Assembly (NCBI RefSeq): GCF_006542355.1 | Contig: NZ_CP038141.1 | Coordinates: forward strand, 277,501 to 341,500 | Reading direction: 5' to 3' | Length of the DNA: 64,000 nt | Source of the DNA: Swingsia samuiensis | GTDB lineage: Bacteria > Pseudomonadota > Alphaproteobacteria > Acetobacterales > Acetobacteraceae | Part shown: piece after piece, positions 16,491 to 26,575 of the stretch | How the letters are laid out: the number at the start of each line of letters is the position of its first letter | Numbering within the stretch: position 1 is the stretch's first letter | Notes under the pieces: model-generated | The model's input: the letters and a program-made list of their open reading frames with translations, nothing else | Database searches by the model: none | What the model was told of the DNA's origin: nothing | Program-made: the position numbers and the translations under genes

Positions 16491-17822
16491 TTGTTATCTG
16501 CTCTCGACCGCTGGTTTAGTATTTCCGCCCGCGGGTCTACTTTCTTTCGTGAAATTATAGCCGGATTAACTGTATTCGGCTCCATGGCTTATATCGTTGC
16601 CGTTAATCCTGCCATCCTATCAGCTGCAGGGTTAGACCGTCATGATATGGTGATGACAACAATTGCAGGAGCCGTTGCAGGCACATTACTGATGGCTCTT
16701 TGGGCTCGCCTGCCGATTGCCCTCGCCCCTGCAATGAGCAGCAACGTATTATTTTCACAAGTTGTCGTTCAACAAGCACATGTTAATCCACGCACCGCTT
16801 TTACTGTTGTTTTCTTTAGTGGGATTTTGTTTACCTCTTTATCCTTAAGTTCTATCCGTCAGAAAATTATTCAAGGTTTCCCGCCCACAATTATTCTGGG
16901 CATTCAGGTTGCTCTAGGCGCATTCATCGCACGAATTGGCCTTATAACAGGCGGAATTGCAACGCCTTCTCCTGATGGGCTTTCTTTTGGTTCTTTGCAT
17001 GACCCACGTGTTATTCTCAGTTTGGCAGGCATCATTCTCTGTGCCATTCTGATCGTTCTTAGAGTACCTGCAGGATTATTTTTAACACTTATATCCATCA
17101 CATTCGCAGGGTTATTTATCACTAAAAATCACGCTTATATTACAACCGTGCCAAACTCCATGATGGACTGGCCTCACTACCCAAGCCATTTATTTCTTCC
17201 CTTTGATTTTCAAGGTTTTTTTTCACATTTAGGCCTTCTTGTTCCAATTACACTCTATTTTCTTATTAGTGATTTTTTTGATGCGTCATCGACACTTATC
17301 GGGATCACTAACCGAGCGAATCTGGCCGATTCCTCAGATAAACTCACTCTCGATTATAGAGCGTTTGCCTCTGATGGGACTGCCAGCATTATCGGTGCTT
17401 GCTTAGGCACGTGTACTGTATCAGCCTATATTGAAAGCCTTGTCGGGGTTGAGGCTGGGGGACGTACCGGGCTTAGTTCATGCGTTGTCGCAATCCTTTT
17501 TGCCATCACAGCAATATTTTGGCCTATCATTACAGCCGTCCCCGCCGTCGCAACAGCGCCTGTACTCGTAATCGTTGGGTTAAGTATGCTCAACAATTTA
17601 CACCTCATTTCTCCCAAAAACTCAGATGCGCTCCCTCCCCTCACGATGCTCCTCATCGCCAGTGTAACCGGAAACTTTATGTTGAGTTTATCTTGCGGTT
17701 TATTCCTTTATACGGGACTGGCTATTGCCTTGCGGGAGTTCAAAAAATTAAGCATTATCGTCATCAGCCTTGATCTTCTTTTCCTTTTTTATATGTTCCT
17801 TCAAATGCATATTGAGCATTAA
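16491..17822 (+). CDS. NCS2-family purine permease (AzgA/PbuG type)
   Basis: A 443-aa polytopic inner-membrane transporter for hypoxanthine/adenine/guanine-type bases with proton symport. The TTG at 16491 is chosen because it gives LDRWFSISARGSTFFREIIA, the typical AzgA-type start, with GGAG about 12 bases upstream. Family signatures are GLTVFGSMAYIVAVNPAILS, PIALAPAMSSN, and the C-terminal TCTVSAYIESLVGVEAGGRTG, which holds the substrate-binding Glu. About 12-14 membrane helices are expected. Exact substrate is not determinable from sequence. Confidence 0.85.
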   Translation: MLSALDRWFSISARGSTFFREIIAGLTVFGSMAYIVAVNPAILSAAGLDRHDMVMTTIAGAVAGTLLMALWARLPIALAPAMSSNVLFSQVVVQQAHVNPRTAFTVVFFSGILFTSLSLSSIRQKIIQGFPPTIILGIQVALGAFIARIGLITGGIATPSPDGLSFGSLHDPRVILSLAGIILCAILIVLRVPAGLFLTLISITFAGLFITKNHAYITTVPNSMMDWPHYPSHLFLPFDFQGFFSHLGLLVPITLYFLISDFFDASSTLIGITNRANLADSSDKLTLDYRAFASDGTASIIGACLGTCTVSAYIESLVGVEAGGRTGLSSCVVAILFAITAIFWPIITAVPAVATAPVLVIVGLSMLNNLHLISPKNSDALPPLTMLLIASVTGNFMLSLSCGLFLYTGLAIALREFKKLSIIVISLDLLFLFYMFLQMHIEH

Positions 17823-17863
17823 TTTTTAATCTTTCTTTTACTTTAATAGGTCATACTCACAAC

Positions 17864-18628
17864 ATGACCTCTGCACCCCATATCTTTATTGCTACTCCTT
17901 GTTTTAACAGCTCTGTCACTTTGCCATACATGCATTCTCTGATTGCCTGTATGGCCGAAGCATCTCAACACAACATTAAGCTGACCTTATCGACACTAGG
18001 GAGTGATGCTCTTATCACACGAGCACGCAATACTCTCCTGCATCAGTTCATGACAATGACAGACGCAAGCCATATTCTCTTCATAGATAGTGATATTGGT
18101 TTCGAGTTCTCCGATATTCTTGCGCTTCTTGCAGCACAAAAACCCATCATCGGTGGAGCATATCCTCTCAAAAACCATTACTGGGATGATGAGACAACTC
18201 ACCGTATCCAACAAGGTGAACCCGCTCAAACAGCCAGTTTACGGTACGTGGGTGATAATAACAGCCTCAATCATGAAAATGCCTCAACCAACCATGTGGT
18301 AGAAGTTCCCTATATTGGAACAGGCTTTATGCTGTTATCACGAGACGCTATTCAAAAATTAATTGTCGCCTATCCCCAAACACAATACTCTAGAATTGAT
18401 GCGAAACAGACAGGGCATACGGCCGCGACACACGCCAAAGCTTTCGCTTTATTTGATTGCATCATTCACCCTACAACTCAAACATACCTGTCAGAAGACT
18501 TTGCTTTCTGCCATCGCTGGGCCTCTCTCGGCGGCAAGATTTGGTTACATCGCGGTTTTAATCTATCCCATACAGGGAACACCACATTTTTTGGTCAGCT
18601 CAATAACCGTCTTACCAAAAAATTATAG
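17864..18628 (+). CDS. GT-A-fold glycosyltransferase-like protein
   Basis: A 254-aa soluble protein starting IFIATPCFNSSVTLPYMHSL, with ARNTLLHQFM and HILFIDSDIGFEFSDILALL. The DSD triplet is in the position of the DxD metal site of GT-A glycosyltransferases. Short proteins of this pattern occur both in bacterial chromosomes and in phage genomes. Later motifs, GTGFMLLSRDAI and SEDFAFCHRW, are consistent with the acceptor half. It stands alone between a purine permease and tusA, with no polysaccharide genes nearby, so the substrate is unknown. Confidence 0.65.
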   Translation: MTSAPHIFIATPCFNSSVTLPYMHSLIACMAEASQHNIKLTLSTLGSDALITRARNTLLHQFMTMTDASHILFIDSDIGFEFSDILALLAAQKPIIGGAYPLKNHYWDDETTHRIQQGEPAQTASLRYVGDNNSLNHENASTNHVVEVPYIGTGFMLLSRDAIQKLIVAYPQTQYSRIDAKQTGHTAATHAKAFALFDCIIHPTTQTYLSEDFAFCHRWASLGGKIWLHRGFNLSHTGNTTFFGQLNNRLTKKL

Positions 18629-18656
18629 CGACAAAATAATTCTACAGTCCTATAAT
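18628..18656 (+). promoter_or_regulatory. predicted sigma-70-type promoter of tusA
   Basis: A perfect TATAAT at 18651-18656 is preceded, after 17 bases, by GCGACA (four of six matches to TTGACA) at 18628-18633. The predicted start is near 18663, about 28 bases before the tusA ATG. Confidence 0.45.
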
Positions 18657-18690
18657 TAGCTTATGTTTAAAAAACTTCTTTCATAACGCA

Positions 18691-18924
18691 ATGAGTGACT
18701 TAAAAGAGACTTTTCTCGACTTGAAAGGGCTAATCTGTCCTATTCCTGTTTTAAAAACAAATCGTGCTTTACGTGATATAGAATCTGGTGATCGGCTTCG
18801 TGTTTTAACGACTGACCGTGCTTCTGTCGCAGATTTCCAATCTTTTTGTCGGGAAACAGGCCACTCTCTAATCGCTTTTACCGAAAATTCTGGTGTCTTT
18901 TCTTTTATTATTCGCAAAAAATAA
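18691..18924 (+). CDS. tusA: sulfur carrier protein TusA
   Basis: A 77-aa sulfurtransferase-family protein that relays persulfide sulfur for tRNA 2-thiouridine and other thio-cofactors. The diagnostic LICPIPVLK motif places the catalytic Cys at residue 16 (CPxP). The rest matches the two-layer alpha/beta fold: GDRLRVLTTDRASVADFQSFCRE and a C-terminal SFIIRKK strand. It is monocistronic by appearance: a good promoter upstream and a hairpin with a T-rich tail downstream. The actual partner (TusE, MoeB-type or cysteine desulfurase) is not in the window. Confidence 0.9.
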   Translation: MSDLKETFLDLKGLICPIPVLKTNRALRDIESGDRLRVLTTDRASVADFQSFCRETGHSLIAFTENSGVFSFIIRKK

Positions 18925-18929
18925 CCCCC

Positions 18930-18958
18930 ACTCTTTTGAAAAAATTAAGAGTTTCTTT
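18930..18958 (+). terminator. tusA terminator
   Basis: Stem ACTCTT (18930-18935) with AAGAGT (18947-18952), then TTCTTT. An outer pairing of CCCCCA (18925-18930) with TGGGGG near 18963 could form a competing larger hairpin. Confidence 0.5.
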
Positions 18959-19042
18959 CCATTGGGGGGTGGAAAAAGGTTTAGTCTCCCTGTAATCCAA
19001 TCCGTTGGTTACGTTATTCCCTAAGTATCTTGAGACGCCTCT

Positions 19043-19294
19043 ATGCCTAAACCAATTGAAGCCATGTCTTTCGAAGATGCTCTTTCTGAACTCGAGCAAA
19101 TCGTTCGGGGCTTAGAAGGTGGGCAAATGAAATTGGAAGATGCCATCTCAGCTTATGAGCGAGGAGCTGCATTGCGTAAGCATTGTGATGCCAAACTTGG
19201 GGAAGCGGAAATGCGTGTGCGTGCAATCGTACAAAAAGATGATGAAACGATAGGGACAGAACCTCTTGATTCTAGCGGAGAAAAAGCTCAATGA
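19043..19294 (+). CDS. xseB: exodeoxyribonuclease VII small subunit
   Basis: An 83-aa helical protein that assembles with XseA to degrade single-stranded DNA. It starts MPKPIEAMSFEDALSELEQI, then EGGQMKLEDAISAYERG and KHCDAKLGEAEMRV, the full XseB pattern. It overlaps ispA by ATGA (19291-19294), the conserved xseB-ispA-dxs order of many proteobacteria, so the four genes to 22922 form one transcript. xseA is not in the window. Confidence 0.93.
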   Translation: MPKPIEAMSFEDALSELEQIVRGLEGGQMKLEDAISAYERGAALRKHCDAKLGEAEMRVRAIVQKDDETIGTEPLDSSGEKAQ

Positions 19295-20196
19295 GCCCCA
19301 ATAATCATTCTTCTGCTCTAAAAGAGTCCCTTTCGCACGCGTGCTCCGACATAGAACAAACCATTGATTCCCTTTTGCCAATGGTTCCCGGAGATGATGC
19401 CATTCTCCTCGAAGCCATGCGTTATGCAGCTCTAGGAGGAGGCAAACGCCTTCGTGGTTTTCTTGCCGTAGAAGTCGCCTCTCTCTTTGGTGCTTCCAGA
19501 CAATCAGCGCTCCGCGTCGCTGCTTCTGTTGAATTCCTGCATGCATACTCCCTCGTCCATGATGACTTGCCATCAATGGATGATGATGATCTCCGTCGTG
19601 GACGCCCTTCAACACACCGTCAATTTAATGAAGCCATCGCCATTCTGGCCGGTGATGCGCTTCAAACGAGTGCGTTCGAAGTCCTGCTCGATCCTGAGAC
19701 TCATTCAGATCCGCTTATCAGAGCTAATTTAGCTCTCGCCCTTGCTAAAGCTTCTGGCTCAGCAGGAATGGTTGGTGGACAAGTGATTGATATTCAAGGG
19801 GAAGGTCGTGCACTCCCTCTTAATGAAGTTCGTCGCCTCCATGCTATGAAAACAGGAGCTCTTATCCGCTACTCCGCAGAGGCAGGCGCCATTCTCGCAG
19901 GAGTAACAGATGAACGCCGTGACGCTATTATCTCCTATGGAAACAACCTAGGCACTGCATTCCAAGTAGCCGATGATGTTCTCGACTCAACAGCGAGTGC
20001 CGAAGAACTTGGTAAAACAGCTGGAAAAGATGAAGCCAACGGCAAATCAACTTATGTATCATTACTCGGCATTGATGGCGCTAAAGCCGAAGCGCGTCGC
20101 TTAAGTGAACAAGCGCGCGACGCACTTTCCTCTTTTAATGAAAAAGCCAACACCCTCAGAGCGCTTGCCGATTACGTTGTGGAGCGCAGGAACTAA
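19291..20196 (+). CDS. ispA: short-chain polyprenyl (farnesyl/geranyl) diphosphate synthase
   Basis: A cytosolic trans-prenyltransferase, 301 aa, adding IPP units to DMAPP to give C15 (or C20) diphosphate for ubiquinone, undecaprenol and hopanoids. First Asp-rich motif: [11 protein letters not shown] at about residues 90-100. Second: FQVADDVLD near 224-232. GGKRLRGFL and [15 protein letters not shown] complete the family set. It is coupled to xseB upstream and followed four bases later by dxs, so precursor supply and chain elongation are co-expressed. Confidence 0.93.
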   Translation: MSPNNHSSALKESLSHACSDIEQTIDSLLPMVPGDDAILLEAMRYAALGGGKRLRGFLAVEVASLFGASRQSALRVAASVEFLHAYSLVHDDLPSMDDDDLRRGRPSTHRQFNEAIAILAGDALQTSAFEVLLDPETHSDPLIRANLALALAKASGSAGMVGGQVIDIQGEGRALPLNEVRRLHAMKTGALIRYSAEAGAILAGVTDERRDAIISYGNNLGTAFQVADDVLDSTASAEELGKTAGKDEANGKSTYVSLLGIDGAKAEARRLSEQARDALSSFNEKANTLRALADYVVERRN

Positions 20197-20200
20197 TTTC

Positions 20201-22174
20201 ATGAGTGACTCAAATTCAAAAATCCCTACATACGGTCAATATCCAATTCTGGACCGCGTCACTCTTCCCTCTGATATGCGAAATCTTTCCGTAGATCAGC
20301 TGAAACAACTCGCTCACGAACTCAGATCCGAAACTGTTGACGCTGTTTCCACAACGGGAGGACACCTTGGTGCTTCTCTAGGAGTGGTTGAGCTTACTGT
20401 TGCTCTTCATGCCGTTTTTAACACTCCCGATGACCGGATTATCTGGGATGTTGGCCATCAGGCTTATCCTCACAAAATTCTAACGGGCCGTCGTGATCGT
20501 ATTCGTACATTACGGCAACCTCACGGACTATCTGGCTTTACCCGCCGCTCAGAAAGTGAATATGACCCGTTTGGTGCTGCTCACTCCTCTACATCTATCT
20601 CGGCAGGCTTAGGAATGGCCGTCGCGCACCATCTGCGCGCTGAAGAAGACCCTAGCTATCATGAACGTAACGTAATCGCCGTTATTGGTGATGGTTCGAT
20701 CTCCGCAGGCATGGCCTACGAAGCTATGAACAATGCTGCGGTAGCAGGCCCTGGAGCAAACCGACTGATTGTTGTTTTAAATGACAATGAAATGTCAATT
20801 GCTCCACCGGTTGGCTCTATGTCCAACTATCTTTCTAGGCTGATGACATCTCGCCAATTCTTCAATCTTAGAGACTTAGCTGGTAAGTTTGCCAAACGTC
20901 TACCCGGCAAATTTGAACGGACCGCTAAGCGCGCTGAAGAATATGCTCGTAGCATGATTACGGGTGGCACTCTCTTTGAAGAGCTTGGTTTTTATTATAT
21001 AGGTCCCGTCGATGGCCATGATATGAACCAGCTAGTGCCTATCTTACGCAACCTTAGAGACGCAGAAGATCAAGGCCCTATCCTCCTTCACATCATCACA
21101 GAAAAAGGCCGTGGCTATAAGCCTGCGGAATCTGCTGGTGACAAATATCATGCTGTAAGCAAGTTTAATGTCGCTACAGGTGAGCAGAAAAAAGCACCTG
21201 CTGGCCCAGCAAGCTACACATCTGTTTTTGGCCGTGAATTAATGAGACGCGCAAAAACAGATGATAAACTTGTTACCATTACAGCAGCTATGCCGTCTGG
21301 GACAGGTTTACACGATTTCGCAAAAACTTATCCTGATCGCTTCTTTGACGTTGGGATTGCAGAGCAACATGCGGTTACCTTTGCAGCAGGCATTGCCTCT
21401 GAAGGTCTGCGCCCCATTTGCGCTATTTACTCAACCTTTTTACAACGCGCTTATGACCAAGTTGTACATGACGTTGCTTTACAAAACCTTCCGGTCCGTT
21501 TTGCCATTGATCGTGCAGGGCTAGTCGGAGCCGACGGAGCAACGCACGCTGGTTCGTTTGACCTGAACTACCTCTGTTGCCTTCCCAACATGGTTGTTAT
21601 GGCCCCTGCAGATGAAGTTGAGCTTCTTCACGCCACTGCAACAGCGTGTGAGTATGACGCCGGCCCTATTGCCTTCCGCTACCCTCGTGGAAGCGGCATT
21701 GGCCTAGAACTACCAGAAGCAGGCGAAGTTCTTGAAATTGGAAAAGGACGTATCGTTCAAGAACCGCAATCTCCTTCAAAAGAAAAAGAAGGCGTTGCTA
21801 TTCTCTCTTTAGGCCCTCGCCTGCAAGAAGCACTTCGTGCAGCAGGTCAACTCACAGCACAAGGCATCCCTGTTACTGTTGCAGATGCACGCTTTGCCAA
21901 ACCAATCGATACAGATCTAGTCGAAAAGCTGGCTCAACAGCATGAAGTCTTTATCACGTTGGAAGAAGGTGCCATTGGGGGCTTCAGCAGTCTTGTTGTG
22001 CAGCACTTAGCAGATACAGGATTGCTGGATCAGGTAAAGTTCCGCCCCATGGCTTTCCCTGATAAATACATCGACCACAACACGCCTGAGGTTCAGTATG
22101 ATGAAGCCGGCCTAACGGCTCCTCATATTGTAAAAACAGCGAAGGCTGCCCTTAGCCAATCTTCTCAGAAGTAA
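20201..22174 (+). CDS. dxs: 1-deoxy-D-xylulose-5-phosphate synthase
   Basis: A thiamine-diphosphate enzyme that condenses pyruvate and glyceraldehyde-3-phosphate, the first step of the MEP isoprenoid pathway. The start is the ATG at 20201 ([20 protein letters not shown]); a longer frame to 20105 only overlaps ispA. The product is 657 aa. The ThDP-binding motif [28 protein letters not shown], the transketolase-type [16 protein letters not shown] and the C-terminal [11 protein letters not shown] are present. It is part of the xseB-ispA-dxs-tlyA operon. Confidence 0.96.
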   Translation: MSDSNSKIPTYGQYPILDRVTLPSDMRNLSVDQLKQLAHELRSETVDAVSTTGGHLGASLGVVELTVALHAVFNTPDDRIIWDVGHQAYPHKILTGRRDRIRTLRQPHGLSGFTRRSESEYDPFGAAHSSTSISAGLGMAVAHHLRAEEDPSYHERNVIAVIGDGSISAGMAYEAMNNAAVAGPGANRLIVVLNDNEMSIAPPVGSMSNYLSRLMTSRQFFNLRDLAGKFAKRLPGKFERTAKRAEEYARSMITGGTLFEELGFYYIGPVDGHDMNQLVPILRNLRDAEDQGPILLHIITEKGRGYKPAESAGDKYHAVSKFNVATGEQKKAPAGPASYTSVFGRELMRRAKTDDKLVTITAAMPSGTGLHDFAKTYPDRFFDVGIAEQHAVTFAAGIASEGLRPICAIYSTFLQRAYDQVVHDVALQNLPVRFAIDRAGLVGADGATHAGSFDLNYLCCLPNMVVMAPADEVELLHATATACEYDAGPIAFRYPRGSGIGLELPEAGEVLEIGKGRIVQEPQSPSKEKEGVAILSLGPRLQEALRAAGQLTAQGIPVTVADARFAKPIDTDLVEKLAQQHEVFITLEEGAIGGFSSLVVQHLADTGLLDQVKFRPMAFPDKYIDHNTPEVQYDEAGLTAPHIVKTAKAALSQSSQK

Positions 22175-22181
22175 CTTTTTC

Positions 22182-22922
22182 ATGGCAAAACGCCGCGCAG
22201 ACCAGCTCCTCGTTGATCGGGGGCTGGTTGAAAGCCGAACACGCGCTCAGGCCCTCATTATGGCGGGCTTAGCTTTTTCTGGTGATCGTAAAATTGCAAA
22301 AGCTGGTGATCAATTAAAAGAAGACGCTCCCCTATCTCTAAAAGGCCAAGATCATCCTTGGGTATCTCGCGGGGGGTTAAAACTGATCCATGGGATTGAG
22401 CATTTTCAGCTTGATCCAACAGATCGAATTGCTATCGACGTAGGTGCCTCTACGGGCGGATTTACAGACGTATTACTCACCCACGGTGCACGCAAAGTAT
22501 ATGCTGTTGATGTAGGGCACGGGCAGCTTGCTTGGAAAATACGCTCAGATGAACGCGTCGTGGTTATGGAAAAGACAAATGCACGCGCCCTAACGGCAGA
22601 GCAAATTCCTGAATTAGCTGATATCGTTGTCTGTGATGCCAGCTTTATTAGTTTAAAAACAGTTCTACCCGCAGCCCTCGCACTAACATCCCCAAGGGCT
22701 TGGGTAATTGCGTTGATTAAGCCCCAGTTCGAAGCCGGTCGATCCGAGGTTGGCGCGAAAGGCGTGGTTAGAGATGCGGCAGTCCATGAACGCGTCTGCC
22801 ATGAAATTCAGGAATGGTTTTCCGCTCTCCCAGATTGGGAAGTATTAGGTATTGAGCCAAGCCCCATCACAGGGCCTGAAGGCAACCGTGAATTCCTGAT
22901 TGCCGCCCGGCGTAAAAACTAA
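22182..22922 (+). CDS. tlyA: TlyA-family rRNA 2'-O-methyltransferase (S4 + FtsJ)
   Basis: A 246-aa protein with an N-terminal S4 RNA-binding domain (residues ~1-65, RRADQLLVDRGLVESRTRAQ) and a C-terminal FtsJ-type SAM methyltransferase (~80-240) with DVGASTGGFTDVLL as the SAM loop. In mycobacteria TlyA methylates 16S and 23S rRNA; the older name hemolysin is historical. It begins seven bases after dxs, a common alphaproteobacterial neighbour. The convergent DUF1348 gene ends four bases away, with no terminator-like hairpin between. Confidence 0.88.
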   Translation: MAKRRADQLLVDRGLVESRTRAQALIMAGLAFSGDRKIAKAGDQLKEDAPLSLKGQDHPWVSRGGLKLIHGIEHFQLDPTDRIAIDVGASTGGFTDVLLTHGARKVYAVDVGHGQLAWKIRSDERVVVMEKTNARALTAEQIPELADIVVCDASFISLKTVLPAALALTSPRAWVIALIKPQFEAGRSEVGAKGVVRDAAVHERVCHEIQEWFSALPDWEVLGIEPSPITGPEGNREFLIAARRKN

Positions 22923-22926
22923 AGTG

Positions 22927-23394
22927 TTATAATCCTAGATCCGTTAACCCCGGATGGTCACTCGGTCTCACATGCCCTTGCCATAAAAAGAGGCGGTCTC
23001 TTGATTCTATTGACACATCGTTAATACTTGCATGGCGTTCCTCCATGAGACCTTCCGCATTAAATTGCCAGTTTTCATTCCCATAAGATCGCCACCAACG
23101 CCCGTTTACGTCGTGCCATTCATAAGCAAAACGCACTGCGATACGATGATCCTGAAACGACCATAGCTCTTTAATAAGTTTATACGATTTTTCCTGCTCC
23201 CACTTTTGCATCAAAAAATGAATTATTGCAGAATGGCCCTGTAAAAAATGGCTCCTGTTCCTCCAGCGGCTATCCTGCGTATAGGCTTGAGCAATCTGCT
23301 GCGGGACTTGCTGATTCCATAAATCTTCAGCGGCTCTTACCTTTGCTTGTGCTGCTTCTAAATCAAAAGGCGGTATCAGTTTTTGATCGCTCAT
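22927..23394 (-). CDS. DUF1348 NTF2-like protein
   Basis: A 155-aa soluble protein with the DUF1348 pattern: FDLEAAQAKVRAAEDLWNQ, SRWRNRSHFLQGHSAI, FQDHRIAVRFAYEWHD and GRWWRSYGNENWQFN, followed by MEERHASINDVSI. It is a cone-shaped NTF2/SnoaL-like fold. Members are often found in stress-related or oxidoreductase neighbourhoods, but no reaction is assigned. It is convergent with tlyA and divergent from rlmN, and nothing nearby gives a functional hint. Confidence 0.85.
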   Translation of the reverse strand: MSDQKLIPPFDLEAAQAKVRAAEDLWNQQVPQQIAQAYTQDSRWRNRSHFLQGHSAIIHFLMQKWEQEKSYKLIKELWSFQDHRIAVRFAYEWHDVNGRWWRSYGNENWQFNAEGLMEERHASINDVSIESRDRLFLWQGHVRPSDHPGLTDLGL

Positions 23395-23480
23395 AAAATT
23401 ACCCTCAAAAATAGATGATTATTATAAAATCCAATATATTTTCATAATAATCCTACCATCACTTAATTTTCCTTGGAAAT

Positions 23481-24725
23481 GTGATCCTTCTCCGTGCTAT
23501 GGCTCCGCGCGCCATGACCGTGCTCAAACATCCCGACACTCCCCCACGTATCAACTCAATTGAAGCTGATTCGCTTAATACTCAAGAACGTGAGCGTATC
23601 CACGCGAAATCCGCGTTATTTGCTCCTCCGGAAGCCAAGCTGGCTGATGGCCGGCGTGATCTTGTCGGCCTATCCCGTGAAGAGCTGACAGAACTTCTGG
23701 TTGACATTGGAGAGAAGCCTTTCCGGGCCAAACAACTTTGGCACTGGATTTATCATCAAGGGGCCACTGACTTCTCGAAGATGAGCACAATTGCCAAGCC
23801 TCTTCAAACAAAGCTTGCAGAACATTTCATTGTCGGCCGCCCCAGCACAACACTGGAACAAACATCCGTCGACGAAACACGCAAATTCCTTTTCCGCTTC
23901 CGGGATGATCAGGAAGCAGAAACCGTTTATATCCCCGATCGTCGCGAAGACCGTGGGGCGGTGTGTATTTCATCACAAGTGGGCTGCACGCTTTCCTGTA
24001 CCTTTTGCCATACGGGAACGCAAAAGCTCGTTCGCAATTTAGGATCGGCTGAAATTGTCGGGCAATTCATGGCCGCACGTGACAGCTATAACGAATGGCC
24101 AAGCCCCACGGGGGATACTCCTCGCCTTCTCTCCACAATCGTGTTGATGGGCATGGGCGAACCTCTCTATAATTATGAGAACGTTGCCAAGGCCATGCGC
24201 ATCATCATGGATGGTGATGGTATTGCCCTCTCCCGGCGCAGAATTACCCTCTCTACCTCAGGCGTTGTTCCTATGATGGATCGCTGTGGAGATGAACTTG
24301 GCATTAACCTTGCCATCTCCCTCCATGCTGTCACCAATGAGCTACGGGATAAGATTGTCCCTCTCAACCGTAAGTACCCTATCGAAGAACTGATGGCGGC
24401 CTGTAAGCGTTACCCGGCTGCTTCCAACTCTCGGCGCATTACCTTTGAGTACATTATGCTTCGTGATGTGAATGATAGCGAAGCCGATGCACGCGAACTC
24501 GTCCGGTTGATTAAAGATTTGCCCGCCAAAGTGAACCTTATCCCCTTCAATCCTTGGCCTGGTTCTGACTTCCGTCCATCCACAAAAGAGCAACTCGCAA
24601 AGTTTGCCAAAATTGTTATGGACGCTGGGTTTTCTTCACCTATTCGTACACCACGAGGGCGAGATATTCTGGCTGCATGCGGACAACTCAAAACCGAAAG
24701 CGAGCGCCAGCGTAAAAGTCTATAA
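23481..24725 (+). CDS. rlmN: dual-specificity 23S rRNA/tRNA adenine-C2 methyltransferase
   Basis: A radical-SAM enzyme that makes m2A2503 in 23S rRNA and m2A37 in some tRNAs. In the 414-aa frame the Fe-S motif GCTLSCTFC provides Cys169, Cys173 and Cys176, and the catalytic C-terminal Cys is Cys400 (ILAACGQL). The N-terminal HhH-like domain (DIGEKPFRAKQLWHWIYHQG) is intact. The start is uncertain: GTG 23481 is the longest, but the first ~50 residues are not conserved-looking and later starts would serve. A terminator follows at 24747. Confidence 0.93.
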   Translation: MILLRAMAPRAMTVLKHPDTPPRINSIEADSLNTQERERIHAKSALFAPPEAKLADGRRDLVGLSREELTELLVDIGEKPFRAKQLWHWIYHQGATDFSKMSTIAKPLQTKLAEHFIVGRPSTTLEQTSVDETRKFLFRFRDDQEAETVYIPDRREDRGAVCISSQVGCTLSCTFCHTGTQKLVRNLGSAEIVGQFMAARDSYNEWPSPTGDTPRLLSTIVLMGMGEPLYNYENVAKAMRIIMDGDGIALSRRRITLSTSGVVPMMDRCGDELGINLAISLHAVTNELRDKIVPLNRKYPIEELMAACKRYPAASNSRRITFEYIMLRDVNDSEADARELVRLIKDLPAKVNLIPFNPWPGSDFRPSTKEQLAKFAKIVMDAGFSSPIRTPRGRDILAACGQLKTESERQRKSL

Positions 24726-24746
24726 GAGCAGACTTTCCTTTCTTTG

Positions 24747-24774
24747 AAAGGGAATGCTACAAGTCCCTTTTTTT
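24747..24774 (+). terminator. rlmN terminator
   Basis: A seven-base stem AAAGGGA (24747-24753) with TCCCTTT (24764-24770) runs into a T-tract to 24774, 22 bp after the rlmN stop and ahead of argG. Confidence 0.6.
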
Positions 24775-24814
24775 ATACCAATAATCGTTCTCTAACTTTT
24801 AAGGATACAAACAC

Positions 24815-26047
24815 ATGAGCACCCATCAGGATGTCAAGAAAGTTGTGCTGGCCTATTCTGGCGGCCTAGACACTTCGGTCATCCTGCGATGGCTGCAAAA
24901 AACATATAACTGTGAAGTGGTAACTTTCACAGCGGATCTGGGCCAAGGTGAAGAATTAGAGCCTGCCCGTAAAAAAGCAGAAATGTTTGGCGTTAAGGAG
25001 ATCTTTGTCGATGATCTACGCGAAACTTTCGTTAAAGACTATGTCTTCCCAATGTTCCGGGCGAACACTGTTTACGAAGGCCAATATCTTCTTGGAACCT
25101 CTATTGCTCGTCCCCTAATCTCCAAGCGTCAGATTGAAATTGCTGAAGCTGTTGGAGCAGATGCCGTTGCACACGGTGCCACAGGAAAAGGGAATGATCA
25201 GGTCCGCTTTGAGCTCAGCTATTATGCTTTAAAGCCTGATGTAAAGGTCATCGCTCCGTGGCGTGAATGGGATTTGACCTCCCGCACTAAACTTTTGGCC
25301 TTTGCTGAAGAAAATCAGATCCCAGTAACCAAAGATAAACGTGGAGAAGCTCCCTTCTCTGTGGATGCGAACCTTCTGCATTCCTCTTCTGAAGGAAAAA
25401 TTCTGGAAAACCCAGCAGAAGCCCCTGATGAAATTGTCTTCCAACGCACAATTTCTCCAGAAGCGGCTCCAGATAAAGCAACTGAAATTAGCATTGATTT
25501 CGTCGAAGGGGACCCTGTAGCAATTAATGGCGTTGCTATGAGCCCCGCCACTCTTCTGGCTCGTCTGAATGAACTTGGACGTGACAACGGAATTGGTCGG
25601 TTAGATATCGTTGAGAACCGATTTGTTGGTATGAAATCCCGTGGTATTTACGAAACACCAGGTGGAACCATTCTGCTTGCCGCTCACCGGGCAATGGAAA
25701 GCATTACACTTGACCGGGAAGCTGCTCACCTTAAAGACAGCATCATGCCACGCTATGCTGAGTTGATTTATAACGGTTTCTGGTTCTCTCCAGAACGCCG
25801 TATGCTGCAAGCTCTTATCGACACAAGCCAACATTCCGTCACAGGCCGTGTCCGTATGAAACTCTATAAAGGCAATGTCGTTTGTGTAGGACGCGAGAGC
25901 CCCAATAGCCTTTATGATGCACGCGTTGTCACCTTTGAAGACGATGAAGGCGCCTATAACCAACAAGACGCTCAAGGCTTTATCAAGCTAAATGCTTTGC
26001 GTCTGCGGATTGGAGGGCAAATTGGCCGACGTGGTGGTGCGCTTTAA
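24815..26047 (+). CDS. argG: argininosuccinate synthase
   Basis: Joins citrulline and aspartate with ATP in arginine synthesis. The 410-aa product has the N-type ATP pyrophosphatase P-loop [10 protein letters not shown] at about residues 11-20, the citrulline/aspartate-binding [13 protein letters not shown], and [14 protein letters not shown]. An AAGGA motif lies about nine bases ahead of ATG 24815, after the rlmN terminator, so it has its own promoter. The FKBP-type gene begins 13 bp downstream and may be co-transcribed, though there is no functional link. Confidence 0.96.
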   Translation: MSTHQDVKKVVLAYSGGLDTSVILRWLQKTYNCEVVTFTADLGQGEELEPARKKAEMFGVKEIFVDDLRETFVKDYVFPMFRANTVYEGQYLLGTSIARPLISKRQIEIAEAVGADAVAHGATGKGNDQVRFELSYYALKPDVKVIAPWREWDLTSRTKLLAFAEENQIPVTKDKRGEAPFSVDANLLHSSSEGKILENPAEAPDEIVFQRTISPEAAPDKATEISIDFVEGDPVAINGVAMSPATLLARLNELGRDNGIGRLDIVENRFVGMKSRGIYETPGGTILLAAHRAMESITLDREAAHLKDSIMPRYAELIYNGFWFSPERRMLQALIDTSQHSVTGRVRMKLYKGNVVCVGRESPNSLYDARVVTFEDDEGAYNQQDAQGFIKLNALRLRIGGQIGRRGGAL

Positions 26048-26060
26048 AATGAGGGAATAT

Positions 26061-26561
26061 ATGAAACGTTTATTTCGTCTTACCCCTGCATTAGCTCTTT
26101 GTAGCCTCTTTGCATTGACAGAAACAGGGTGTGCTCATGATCACGACGCACCCGAAATTTCTGCAGATCAATTCATGAAAAAAGTCCAATCTGAGCCGGG
26201 CGTTAAAACTCTTCCAGATGGACTAGCTTATAAAGTGCTTAAGTCTGGCCCCAAGGACGGGGATAGTCCTCACCGTGGATCCACTGTTATGGTGATTTAT
26301 GAAGGACGTCTTCCAGACGGAGGGATCTTCGACAGTTCTGACCAGCATGGTAATGGCACCTATATGGAAATGCCTCTGGATGGACTTGTAGAAGGCTGGC
26401 TTGAAGCTCTTCCTATGATGCACGTTGGAGACGAGTGGATGCTTTACCTTCCACCGAAGCTGGCGTACGGCAATCGTTCTATGGGTATTATTCCTCCAAA
26501 CAGTCCACTGATATTTAAAATTAGACTGCTTGGTGTCAATAACGGCCCTACAGCAAACTAA
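26061..26561 (+). CDS. exported FKBP-type peptidyl-prolyl isomerase
   Basis: A 166-aa periplasmic foldase. ATG 26061 has GAGGG just upstream and gives a signal peptide (MKRLFRLTPALALCSLFALT). The following ETGC could be a lipobox, but Glu at -3 is unusual, so lipidation is doubtful. Residues ~35-65 form a short helical region (ISADQFMKKVQSEPGVKTL) as in Mip/FkpA-like proteins. The FKBP domain (~68-160) has VMVIYEGRLPDGGIFDSS, GLVEGWLEALPMMHVGDEW and LPPKLAYGNRSMG. An earlier start at 26049 is possible. Confidence 0.85.
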   Translation: MKRLFRLTPALALCSLFALTETGCAHDHDAPEISADQFMKKVQSEPGVKTLPDGLAYKVLKSGPKDGDSPHRGSTVMVIYEGRLPDGGIFDSSDQHGNGTYMEMPLDGLVEGWLEALPMMHVGDEWMLYLPPKLAYGNRSMGIIPPNSPLIFKIRLLGVNNGPTAN

Positions 26562-26575
26562 TATAAACTACCCTC

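Noticed and set aside
17864-18628. Prophage remnant
   Set aside because: Similar glycosyltransferase-like proteins exist in phages, but there are no integrase, structural genes, att-like repeats or composition change around it.
23575-24691. Several minus-strand frames opposite rlmN
   Set aside because: All lie within the intact rlmN reading frame with its radical-SAM motif and have no motif of their own.
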